Positions 13,201 to 26,400 of a stretch of DNA of 64,000 bases are shown piece after piece. The stretch covers positions 10,416,001 to 10,480,000 of the forward strand of contig CP053154.1 in NCBI GenBank assembly GCA_014607495.2, in the 5' to 3' direction. The stretch comes from Carposina sasakii. Taxonomy: Eukaryota; Arthropoda; Insecta; Lepidoptera; Carposinidae. The stretch's first letter is position 1. Each line of letters opens with the position of its first letter. The notes below the pieces were generated by a model that did not search any database, was not told the origin of the DNA, and saw only the letters and a list, made by a program, of their open reading frames with translations. Made by a program: the position numbers and the translations under genes.

Positions 13201-16200
13201 GGGAACACTGCCGCGTGTGTGTATATGTTATGTGTGTTTATTTGTAGCAAAAGATTAGATTATTGAGGTAAGTTTGAAGAAGGCCTAGTTATATTTAGGA
13301 GTGGTTTTCCTGGGCTGGTGATGATGGTTTAGGTAAGAAATATCCTATATCATTACAAGTCCATAAATAAATAATCTTAGAAGTTGTTATATGACTTAAA
13401 AAATTATAAAAATCAAACAATCTTAAAGTCTCATTGAATAATTCATGTATGTTATTTATTAAACATTTTAAAGGTAAAATTTTCTTTCAATTAGTAGACT
13501 TTCTAGAGTAGACAAAGGACTACCTATAAAGTAGAAAGTTTATAGAGTAGAAAGAAAAAAGAGATTTTATAGTAAAGTTCAGATTTGCTTCATTAAAAAT
13601 ATGAGTTTTATAACCGGTTTGTTTGTTCCCAAAGAGTCTAACATTACGAAACGTAGGTATACCTATATCTATATATACATGTAATAAAATTATAACGGAT
13701 CGATGTTTGTGCACGTTAATCTCAAAATCGTCAGAAAGGCTACTTTTCCACGTCCACGTCCACGCGGACGGAGTCTCGGGTGTCTACTAGTATTTACTAA
13801 ATATATGTATGTATTAAGATTAGTAGGAACATACTGGTGCTTTTGGGTAGTTACTAATGAAAATTTTCAGAACATCTATCAAAAATATTTTACATATTTT
13901 ACTTTATCTACCTTTACTTTTACATTATCCCAATAACTATTGATCTTTGTTCATAATATGTAGTAGCATTGGGTTGTTAAGTGTTCTAAGTAACTAATAA
14001 TAAGGGTTTATATATATAATTACTTAGATGCCTGCATGGAATCAAAGAGAATATCACGGCCGAAGTTGCGCGATTCTCCGAACACCAATTATCCTATTTG
14101 TAACATTTTGTCAGCTCATAATGGAAATTAATTTCATTTGCCCGCCGACGCTACGTGAGACGTCGAAACAGCGAGGTTTACGTAAATAATGTATCTCCGC
14201 GTGCTCTAGGGAATAACGTCCTTTTATCCTTTGTGGAGTATGAAAAATTCATTTTTTTCTACTTTTCACGGCAGCTTAACAGGGCTATTTCCTTCGTATA
14301 AGTACAAGGTGCGACGCGTTCATTGCTCGACGACGCCGCGACGTGCGAAAATTGCTACAAAATGCGAATTTGGCGAAGTCAATTCTGGGCAAGGTTGTCT
14401 TGTTACGGCAATCCGGATACTGGAAAGGGATATCGGGGAAGATCCGTACTGTTGCTCATAATTTTTCTATATACAGATTTTGTTCAGTGAACATTGTAAG
14501 CTCATTTAAAGTGTTAGTTATTTGTGGGTATTGTGTCCCCTAGATGGGGCAGAGGGCCTCCACAGTTCTCCACCATGCCGCTTGGTTTTGATTTTCGTGT
14601 TTTACTCGTAATTAGCTCTAGATCTTCCGTAAGTAGGTATGTAGTTTTATACAAGAGGTTAGTTTTGTTTCATACATACGAGAATCCGCCAGCGAGTCAA
14701 ACACCCAAAAAAGTATTCTCCAAAAATGCATTCAATGCAAGCCCACAATAATTTTACAGAATTTGATCAATGACGTACATCGAGCCGGCATTCTCATATG
14801 CTGTAAATTTATCTATTTTTAAACCAACATCTCGAAGTCACATTTCAAGGCTGTTCTTCATTTAGCCCATAATAGATTCGCAGCTAGTCCAGCCTCCGTG
14901 ATTGATGGTAAGAGGCGAGTCGTTGACATTGACTGGGAGAGGCTAATCGCTCGATAATTGGCGAGCTGACAACTCGTGCCCTTGCACTGAGGAGTCCGCG
15001 ACCATCGATTATGATATGACATTCAAGTTGGTTATATATTCACGAATTATTCACGTCATCATAATAGGTGTAGCAAACAACAAAATATGTGGTGCGAAAT
15101 ACAATAAAAATCACCTCCGAATAGAAACCTGTATACGCAATAATACGCATATCTAGTAACTGTGGACATTTTGAGAGCAAATACCCCAAAATCTTACATT
15201 GCATATACCTACCTATATTACTATAAAATTATTTCCAAGTTAGATACCCTACTTACTGAACAGAAACTATTATAAACTATTAAAATAAAATAATGCTCAT
15301 GACCAGCACAACTTTTAATTGACAATACAAAGTTCACAACAAACGACATCGGGCGCTACTGAAGAGTAAGCCTATTGTACTTACAAATACAATGGACGTC
15401 GTAACGTCCAAAGCACGGTTCTTCAAAAGAGTACCGTTTATGGGCACTCATCACCGTCACATATTTGTAGCTCGTCACCCCAGATTACCCTGCACCAGAT
15501 GCCGCTTTTAAAGCAATACAAGGATATAATAGAACGATAATATCCAATCCAATACGGATATTTTTCATACATATAGACACGGCTATGTTCCCGAAATGGG
15601 GTAACAACGGACAATGTAGTTTATTAGTTACAACACGATGATGTTTACCTCTACTTGCTTTCTTTTCTGTATAAAAAAATGCATTTCGCATTTTTTTAAA
15701 AATGCGTAGCATTTTACGCCTGCCTGTTAAATAGAATGACGGGAGATGGAACCTTGTGGCTTGCCCTGGGTCCCTATGTCCAGCAGTGGACTGTAATAGG
15801 CTGATGTACAAAAAAAGGTGTTTTATTACATAAGATAATATAAAAATATGATTATAATTTGTGTGCTCTATATGCCGCATCTATTTTATCTGTGTTCTGT
15901 CACAGATCCTCGCCACGAACGCTTCAGCAAACATTTAAAGGAGTCTCGTAAATTTCAATACTCCTAAAACGTACGGGGTCAAATCTCTTCAGTCGAGGTG
16001 CGATAAGCACGTATACGACCAATATTTTCAGTTAACGCGCTTTTGCGTTGGTAGAGATAGGGACACCTTTGTGCTCGTGGGTCAATGGATTATAAGTTTA
16101 TTGTAAATACGTTTCAATGTCAGTTATTTCACATACTATCAGCGTACTATTTAGAATAGTGAAGTTATTAATATAGGTAACGTAGATTTATGTAGGTAAG

Positions 16201-19200
16201 TACTCAAGTATTAACTATGTACCTACATCTATTCGATCACAGAAGAAATAAATACATAATAATTATTATTCTGAATGGATGCGACATTGATAGTAGGTAG
16301 GTATATTATTAAAACAAAGTGAAATACATTTATTATTTCATATAAGCTAAATATTTATTGGTATAAGTATAAAATACACCAATCTTGTAAATAATTAACG
16401 AACTAAATCAAACACGGACATACTCCGTCTAGCTAGCATTCTATCGTATCTGGACACAGGCTCGGCGTTCACTAGCCGTGGATTTACCGTTCTCGAGTTA
16501 GGAACCGCCCGGGGTCCTCGGGGACGCGATGTTCCGGATTTACGTCGAGATTCAATTAAAATGTAAACTGATTCGCGCCAATCCGCGTCTCTCTTATCAA
16601 CTTCAACACGGTTTAATTTTATAAGTTGTGTCGGGAATAGAAGTTTAACTTTGGCTTTAGACAGCGAATATCTTGTTTAGTTTAAGAATTAGCCTAATTT
16701 ATTGAGAAAATAAGGCTTCGGGAGGGACTTTCAATTACAACTTTTAACGTAACACTTTTATTAATTACATTTATTCATTAACCGACAGCAATAAACCGAC
16801 AGCAAAATTATTATAATATTTCCTAATCGAGCGAACTAAGTGAAAATAAAGCTAACAAAAGCGAGACATTTGTGCTCAAATACATAAATTGTAACATTTG
16901 AAGAAGATAGATTACTCCGCTTTAATCAATTTTACGATAATAAAAAATAATGGAATAGTCATTTATTTAGTAGCTATTTCTGTATACACACGCAAAATAA
17001 TTGGTAACGTGCATTATGTATTCCGAAACAAGAGCCGTTTAAACTTTCATCAAAAAGTATAATATTCATACACACAGGGGAGGTTTTCCATAAGGCAAGC
17101 AAGTAGGCACAATATATTTTTACCTAGCAATTCTCATTTAGTTCAGGATATTCAGCAGTGGCCATTTTTTATAATATTATGTTGTAACTGATAGTTTTGA
17201 TCATATACTATTGATGTTCTAGCCTAAGGACGTAACTAAACATAAGGAAAGCTAGTAGAAGCCTGCTAACATTTACCTATATGATGGCAATGTAGCTGGG
17301 CAGCGCGGAGGCGGCGGTGGGCTATTGTGGGCCTTATACGATATTCTCGGCTCAAATAAAGAGATTTCCTCGTCGATCGGTGAGCTCATTGTGACGCTCA
17401 ATAAGATATTAGCGTCTCAATAAGCGCTTGTAATAGGAAAATAATACCCATAAATCCTCAAGAGTTAGTTAAATCGGACATTACTGGAAGGTATACGTAT
17501 GTTATGCATTGCACACTATCAAAGGTCAAAACATGACGGTCGAATTTCTCAAATTTTCGGTACACGATGGGTAGGAATGTCCCAAATATGACTTCTGTCA
17601 TCGATGTGATAATGGTATGTGCTGACTAGATGTACCTAGTACTATAATATATTAGCTTCGAGTAAGATTTAATGATAAGTTGCAGAATATAAAAAAAATA
17701 TATAGAGCATTTGTTGAAAGACAATGGTTAGTACTTAACATGATTGGTAATATAGTAAAAAAATTGGTACACAATTTAAGGTAACATTGCCATTCTTCTT
17801 GTGCAGGAGTGACAGAACTGACGGATGTTTTGGCTTTAGTACTTATAACGTTATAACGTTTTGTAATAAAATACTTAGTGTAAGGCTGTTGAATAAATAA
17901 AATATTTGCATGTTACATATTTTGGCGAAACGTCTCTGATCTAATAACTTTATTGTACCATGTTTTGAGCAAATAAATAATTTTATTTTATTTTAAAGGA
18001 GTTCTTACCTAACAAATTTAACATAATCAAACACTGATTAAATCGAGGAGAGTACCTATCTAATTAGCCGTAATTTTTTGTCGAATATTAAATTAAACTC
18101 TCTAATACTCTATAAAATTAAACCTCTCTAAGGATTCGTTTTTAATTAATTTTTCTATGATACAAATACTAAAAAAATACTAATTGAAATATTTTTAGAA
18201 TGCTAGAGGTCGTGGGTTTGAGTCCCACTCGGGTGAAGAATTTTTTAATTTCTAATATTTTTAGACCTTTAAGTGCATTTATATTTTATAATCATTTGCA
18301 CTCATGCGTAGGTAAATCTAAATTTCGATTTAAAGAATTAGCACATCAATGCTTATTTTACATAAATAGAAAGAGGATTGAGTGTAAATATTAATTTATT
18401 AACCAAGAGGGGCTAGTTATTCTACTTACGTTACGTTAGTTTTGGACATAATATATATATAAAATAAATATATATTTTTTATATATATATGTCGGAGATC
18501 AAGATGTCATATCCTACAGTCGGATCTCCAATGCCATCTATTTTCAATCGTTGAAGTTAGAAACGTCAAGTCGACAGCTATCACTGACTGGAGGACAGCT
18601 GTCACTTGGGTAAAGACAAGACAGAGTACTGAGAGGGCGCCACTGTAGATTTACAACGACCACCGGGTCGTTTGAATGGAGCCGGAGGGTATTCTGTCTT
18701 GCTTGTTGCGTCTGGAGCGAAGCACGGGTGCTAATCAGCCTCTGTCTTGTACTTACCACGTTTCTACGTTATCCGCTAGAATCCTAGTAATCTTGTGCGT
18801 AGATACAGTGAAAGTGTTTGTGATTCCTAATTAAGCTTGTTTACTACACGCCGCATTCTTTATTTCGGATTTTGGAAGATGTCGGACACACCTAACGGCA
18901 CGCCGCTCGACCCATCTACGTCATCAGAAGTGGGATGCAACCCGGATCACCCACATGAAACACGTGCTTCAAATAGTGACTCGAGCGAAGAAAAATGGCG
19001 TCTTCTCTTCGAGCAACAAAATCAAAATTTTCTGGCGTTGGTGCAAGCAATAAAACTACCTGCATCTTCGGACTCTATTCGCCTTCCTGATTTCGACCCA
19101 GAGAAAAGAGACATCGACGCCCGAGCTTGGATAACGACCGCGGACATGTGTATCACAGATCGACAACGCCATGGATCTCCTCTGATGATCGCGTTAAGCC

Positions 19201-22200
19201 ACGCACTCAAGGGCGAAGCATCATCTTGGCTGTCTTCAATATCGTTTCCTAATATGACGTGGGCCGATTTTAAGGAGCTTTTCGTAGCAAGGTATGACTG
19301 TCCTGAAACTGCTGCTTCCTTTCTCATCAGTATGCACGACAAGAAACCGAGAGATAACGAGAGCCTAGCCTCATACGCCGCTACCTTCATAACATCCTTA
19401 ATGGCAAGAATGGCAAGGTGGAATGGACTGACTACAGAACAGATAGCAATAGCCACTGTCTTAGCTCATATTTCAAAACAAGAGCCACGTGTCAGAGGAT
19501 TGCTATAACGACTGACATCAAGACGCGTAACCATTTACAAAAGGAACTGAAGGCTGTCTCGTTCCTGAAGAGAAGTTATTCATCAAGTATTTATCGTGAT
19601 GGACCGACCTAAAAAGAAACCGACCTAATGGATCTGCTGTGACCATCAAGTGCTTTAATTGTGGACAACTAGGCCACAAATCTCTTCAATGTCGCAACAA
19701 AGCCAATTCGAAGAAGCAAGATGACCGGTCCAAACACAGGTCCTTTCACGGGGACCATAACTCGACCAACCAACCTACAGGGAGGAACTGATCGCATCAC
19801 CTGCTTCAACTGCCGGGAACAAGGCCACTATGCATCCGACTGCCCGAAGAGGAAAATCAAGGGGGGAACAACGGTACCGGCACGGCTGGCAGCGGCTGGG
19901 AAAAGCTGAGTCCAGGCTAAGGTAAAAGCGAGTAGACGTGTCTCTGTCACTTGGTGAGATGCGCCATTGTTCGGGTTCTCTGCGTCACTCTGGTGAGTTC
20001 ATTCCCATTTACTTACGACTCAGGTTCAGAGTGTTCCTTAGTTAAAGAATCGATTTGCTTTGTAATATTTAGTGGTAGTCGGTTTGACTGTACATATGTC
20101 GGTATGATAAAGTAACAATAGTTTCGAGAAAATTATACATAGTCGAAATCATGTGATGTAGTTGCAAATAATGGTATAGACCTTGACTTGGTAGATACTG
20201 ACGTTATGTAATGAATACAGAACCTAGGTTGATTGAGATTTTAGAACGGTTCAACGCTTTAGTATTCATTACCGGTACACCTACTTCTCCTGCTGACACT
20301 GAACCTATGCAGATACGGCTCGTAGACCCGCACAAGACGGTAAATCGTCGCCCATACAGGCTGACCCCAGATGAACGTCAGATTGTGAGGGGCAAGATCA
20401 ACGAGCTGCTTAATGGTAAGGTAATTAGACCTAGTTCTTCACCGTTCGCAAGCCCGATACTTTGGTAAAAAAAAAAAGACGGTTCAGATAGAATGTGTGT
20501 CGATTATAGGGAGTTGAACGATAACACCGTTGCTGACCGTTTTCCTTTACCACTCATATCTGAACAGATTGCTAGGTTGCACGGAGGATATTTTTTTACA
20601 ATTTTAGATTTAGCATCGGGATTTCACCAGATCCCTATCGAGTCGGAGTCCATAGAGCGCACAGCATTCGTGACAACTGAATGTCAGTATGAGTATGCTT
20701 CCATACTATGCCCTTCGGTTTGAAAAATGCTCCTGCAGTGTTTCAACGTGCTCTCATACATGCTCTAGGCGATCTCGTGAACAAGTACGTTGTAGTGTAC
20801 ATGGATGACGTGCTAGTTGTGGCCAGTAACATCGACGAAGCTTTCGATAGACTAAAGGTAGTATTAGAAGTTCTTTCTGTGAAGGGATTTTCGTTAAATC
20901 CTAAAAAGTGCTCATTCCTGAAAGAAAAAGTAGAGTACCTAGGCTTCGAGGTGCGCCGAGGTCAAATTCGTCTGAATCCACGAAAGATAGTTGCACTTAC
21001 CGCTTTACCACCGACCGGCGCTCTTAATAATCAAGGTAGATTTTATGATTTTCATTTTGATTCGGGTGCTGAGTGTTCACTAATAAAAGAAAGCGTTGCA
21101 TCAAGTTTCAATGGTAAAAGAATTGCTAAAACTGTCTCTCTAACGGGAATTGGTCAAACCAGTGTATTCAGCATCCAGCAAATACTGTGTAATGTTGAAA
21201 TTAATGATTATTGTTTAGAACTTTTATTACATGTTTTACCCGATGTGTATATGCGTAGTGATATTATGCTAGGTCGTGAAATATTGAGTCAAGGCTTCGT
21301 TATTAACTTGTCAACAAATAATTTTAGCATTTCAAAACAAAATAATTTGACAGTTTTAAATTGTGACGTTTTAACCGATTCTAGTATCAGTAACTTTAGT
21401 AATGTTGACACAGATATACCCTCTTGTAAAAAGTCAGATCTTTTAACTATTTTAGGTGAATATTCCAGTTATTTTACAACAGGTTTGCCAAAAACTCGTG
21501 TAACTACAGGTGAACTCGAAATTCGATTAATTGATCCGAAGTATAGAGGTCCTTTTAGGGTATCGGAGGTACTTGAAGGTAATCGTTATGTTCTTAAAGC
21601 CCTTAATTCCAATACAACCTATAAGTACGCACATGACATACTTAGGCGAATGCCTGCGAATGACATTACCAATGACACGCTGACATGTGACCGTGATGAT
21701 AATCTGTGCGAACTTGACGGGGATGGACCGTCATGTTCTAATTAATGTTGAGTTGACTGATTGAGAGTGGTTTACGGATACCGGATAGAGGTATTCAAGA
21801 GTCACTGGATGGAAGTGACTAGACTGGTATACGGAAGCTGGATGGAAGTTTCCAAGAGTCACTGGATGGAAGTGACTAGACTGGTTTACGGAAGCTGGAT
21901 GGAAGTTTCCAAGAGTTGCTAGATTGAGGCAACTAGACTTACTTGACTGACGTTACTCTATATGGATTGTGTATACTGTAGCCTTGTTTTGGAATTATTT
22001 ACCTTGTGTGTGCCATGCCGTTTGGTTTAAAGAACGCCAGTTCAGTTTATCAGCGGGCTATAGCAAAAGCTTCAGGTGAATTAGCTCATAGTTATATTGT
22101 TTCTTACATTGATGACCTGCTGGTATTGTATTCTACAGGAGAGCAGGGGTGGAACGTCTACGACGTGTCTTAGATGTGTTCATTAAGAATGAAAAACGTA

Positions 22201-23454
22201 ATCAAGTTAAACTAGATCCTAAATTTTAAGGACCGTATAAAATTTAATTGTTAGATGGTGATAGATACCGACTAAAATCTTTGTCTTCAAATCGAACCTA
22301 CAAATATTCGCACGATCGGGTCCGTAGGGTGCCAGACCATCAAGTTCCTAGTAATTTTGATATGGAAATTAATGTGACCTCAGAGTCTAAATGAATGAAT
22401 TTTCATATGCGATGTACAAGTTACTGACCGGTTTTTTTAAATTGTGACTTTGACAAACCCTTGACAGACAGTAGTATGTATTTGTGGCAGAACCGAAGGA
22501 CCGAGTTTCTGCTGTAGCCGATGGACAGTGCTACATGTGTGTGTGTGGGAAACCGAAGGACCGTGTTTCCGTAGTAGGTAGCCGATGGACTGTGCTACGT
22601 GTGTGTGTTGGAAACCGAAGGACCGTGTTTCCGTAGTAGGTAGCCGATGGACTGTGCTACATGTGTGTGTTGGAAACCGAAGGACTGTGTTTCCATAGTA
22701 GATAGCCGAAGGACTGGCTATATGACTAACTGTTACTGTAATGTTGACCGAAGGAAAGGTCTGACTGATTTAAACGTATGTGCGAGTCTGCTTATCTTTT
22801 ATTTTTTATGTCTTTACGTAAAAATTCTGGGAACTTGACGGTCGATGAGCGATTTTTGTGATTTCATGAACTATTGTAATAAGAAGTCTTTAAATTTAAG
22901 TTAAGGCAGAATGGCCGAGCGCAGATACTTCCTTGAGTTATCTTGTTCACAGATTCATCGGTTCTACCCGAGGACGGGTAGTCTGTCAAAATGGCCGTGT
23001 CGGAGATCAAGATGTCATATCCTACAGTCGGATCTCCAATGCCATCTATTTTCAATCGTTGAAGTTAGAAACGTCAAGTCGACAGCTATCACTGACTGGA
23101 GGACAGCTGTCACTTGGGTAAAGACAAGACAGAGTACTGAGAGGGCGCCACTGTAGATTTACAACGACCACCGGGTCGTTTGAATGGAGCCGGAGGGTAT
23201 TCTGTCTTGCTTGTTGCGTCTGGAGCGAAGCACGGGTGCTAATCAGCCTCTGTCTTGTACTTACCACGTTTCTACGTTATCCGCTAGAATCCTAGTAATC
23301 TTGTGCGTAGATACAGTGAAAGTGTTTGTGATTCCTAATTAAGCTTGTTTACTACACGCCGCATTCTTATTTCGGATTTTGGAAGATGTCGGACACACCT
23401 AACGGCACGCCGCTCGACCCATCTACGTCATATATATTATGTCCAAAACTAACG

Positions 23455-23493
<39 letters not shown>

Positions 23494-26400
23494 TTAGGTA
23501 TTTTAGAAATGAGTTAAATATACTTCATATTACCTAACAGTCAATAAACCCTCTACCTAATGGTTATAGGATTAATTCCGATATATACTTCCTCAAGTGG
23601 GTTGATCATGAATCGCGACATATTTTAGTTCGATAATGTTATATCACAATCTATCACGTATGTTGCCCGCAGGAAGCTGTCGCATGGACAATGACGGATG
23701 GATGATAAGCATGTTTTTTGGCGCCAAAATTCCTCGTTTAAGTATCTAGGTGACTTGTATTCCTGTCCGCAATTCTGGTCAATATTTGTTTATAGGTGTG
23801 GCGAATGTTTCGACCTCTGTTTGTTATTGTTGCTAATATTTAAAAGAATAGAATTTCATTTAACACTTTCTATAAATACTTATACTTACTTAAAAACACT
23901 TGCGTCAAGTCTTTAATATGGTCAAATTAAGTTTATGTGACAGTTTTTAAGCATGACCACAGCTATTATGTTGATGGCAAAAAAGATGGCATGTTATCCG
24001 CATGAAATGCATTTGGTGCAAGTGAGCCTTAAAGGTTATTTTGGTTTTAGGTTAAAACTAAGTACCTACACACCAGGAAATTGGTATCTACTTAGTACAC
24101 ACTCATACTTTTTATATGACACATAACAGTAAATATTAACATATTTATCCGCAGAAAATTGAATAATGGATAGCAGCGGACATCGAAGTCCATCCATCTA
24201 TCTGTCAATTATTGTTATTTACTTTTGGAATTATTATAACTTAAATTGTTTAGAAATATTGTAAAAAGTTTAAAGATAGATCTGATAGAATCTGAATTTA
24301 TTTTCCTTTGATTTCATTGAAAACCTACTTTCAGAGGCTCCACATTATTTATAACTATCTGAATTTGAATTTTTAGAGTCAGTCGATTGGAACAATTATT
24401 TTAAAATGTATTGAATTTCAGCAAGTATTTAGATTTATGATATGTATATGATATGCTTCATCCTTAAAACGAACAGTGCGCTTAGAAAATCGCAATTAAA
24501 CTAGCACAAAAAGACCTCACTGATGAATGGTCTCAGTGGCTTCACGGAATCGTATGAATAAGCGCATAAGCAGAAATTATCTACGTGTAGGTATTTGGGT
24601 ATTGGTCGCTAGTGAGCTCCATGGCTCAAAGCTTCAGGGCATGCCTCGGTGAGCCGGGACTGTCCTCATCGGGGCCGAGTCTCGAAACTGGAACACTCAT
24701 TCATTTTCAAACATAGGTCCGTAGATATTATATACCTAAGTATGTATGTATATGTAATCGAAAAAGTTAGTTTTACATAATATGTGGAATAATATGGATA
24801 TTCAGAAAAAAATCAATTTTGAGTGTCAACTTATGTAAACAAATTCGCGAGGATTGTATTTTTATGTTAGAGAAATTATATGAAGGATGCAGGATCAACT
24901 TAAAACCTTTGTTACAACCTGTAGGTATAATTAAAATTACTTAGGTATTTGTAATTTTAGGTAACTGATGTTGTAACTCAAACCTAAAATAAATAAATGG
25001 GTGCACCTATTACCACAAGTATAGTCTATATTTCTAGTGTGACAAGCTTGGCGCTAAAGAACTTCAACGGGTAGATAAGTAAGTATGTTATAATTTTCTC
25101 GGAAATTGGAAGCGCCGTCATACAAGAAATATTATTATGCTGAAGACAAGCGCAATATTCTAAAATATCTCCTGAAATAATGAGCACGGAAAAGGCTTAC
25201 TCGAAAGATACCACTTTACTTATTCTGTAGATTTTACATCTGTTTATAACCGTGTGGTATCGAATATCGAACCATCGGTGCGAATCACACTGCGGTCACC
25301 AACCCGCCTTGTAGCGTGCTCTGGGCGAGGCTGGAATAGGCTGATACGATGATGATACATATTTTTAACTGCAACTTCCTTTCCTTTTATTGTAAAGTGC
25401 ACTATGACAGATCACAAGTATGTTTTTAGACCGTATATTAAGGTGATGCATTGCTAAACTAGATTCAAAACGCATAAAAAATACGGGCCCCACCACGGAT
25501 TTTTAAAAATCTACTTAGAAAGCGATGACAATATGTAAAAGCTCCGATTAACAGCTCGTTTAGTTGCTCGAAGAGTGAATTTAATAATATTAATTAATAT
25601 TAAACATTAATCGTCATCCCTCCCTTTAACGACGGTAAATATCGAGAAGATATTGTGATTCGTAAAACACAGCAATAAAATCGGGAGTATGATTGAGCTA
25701 TTATGTGCCGATGATAAAGCTATTACAGCAAAGAATTTTGCAATGAAACTGGAGTTGTTTGCTTCAAACAGTCAATAAACCAAACGAGCGCGAAATGAAA
25801 ACACTCCGCGTTTTGCTTTTGGCTTGTTTCAATATGGTTTCAACCAGTGTTGCCAACTTGATGGAATTTTCATCGCATCAGACGAATTCTATTATAATAT
25901 ACTGCATACATATATGTATGTATGTATGTATATACATACATACAATCACGCCTTCATCCCTTACGGGGTAGGCAGAGCACAAAGGGCTGATAGAACCACA
26001 TGGTGCCACTTCTAACCAATTTTGAGGTAATAAATATAATAAAGTAATTTCATAATATATTTATCACAGAAAAATATCTCATATACGATTGTGTAACATA
26101 TATTTACAATACCTACATATGTCTAAATGCATATAAGTAACTGAACAGTCTTAATGCGGTGTAATTTTATTTAGCTTGCAAATAAAATAAGCTTTATGAT
26201 TGAAGACTGAATAGATCATTAATTCATATATTCAATTTTTTCAAACCATATCATGATAGCCGATATTACACAGAGATATAAATGAAATTTAATAAACATG
26301 TGGCAACACTGATTGATTACAACATAATGTTGAGTCTCGCTTGTTTGCAAATATTAATATACCGTTTATTTGACTTTTCATTTAGCTTTTGGATTCGATG

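Larger units (their letters stand above)
18490..23430 (+). mobile_element. Ty3/gypsy-type LTR retrotransposon, chimeric and defective
   Basis: LTRs at 18490-18923 and 22998-23430 differ by a single 1-bp indel; both start TG and end CA, and TATA flanks each side (18486-18489, 23431-23434). The interior is, in order: gag, two CCHC knuckles in different frames, a protease remnant, reverse transcriptase with one in-frame stop and a frameshift, a second protease-like segment, an integrase C-terminal segment, 57-bp tandem repeats, a second RT fragment, a second integrase C-terminal fragment, and 60-62 bp tandem repeats. RNase H and the integrase core are missing. The order differs from gag-PR-RT-RH-IN, so the element is a recombinant. 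It is about 4.9 kb and cannot encode its own mobilisation. Confidence 0.93.
18433..23455. mobile_element. Inverted-repeat element (MITE) that received the LTR retrotransposon
   Basis: A 25-bp perfect inverted repeat starting ACGTTAGTTTTGGACATAAT occurs at 18433-18457 and, inverted, at 23431-23455. Without the LTR element the remainder would be a short AT-rich fold-back element. The LTR element lies in its TA-rich centre, a favoured target for Ty3/gypsy insertion. Confidence 0.7.

Noticed and set aside
15485..15880. 131-codon minus-strand frame
   Set aside because: Part of it is a reversed SINE/LINE tail ('gtccagcagtggactg'), and the remainder is AT-rich without domain features.
18544..18759. 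Identical 71-codon minus frames at 18544-18759 and 23052-23267
   Set aside because: They are shadows inside the two LTRs, identical only because the LTRs are.
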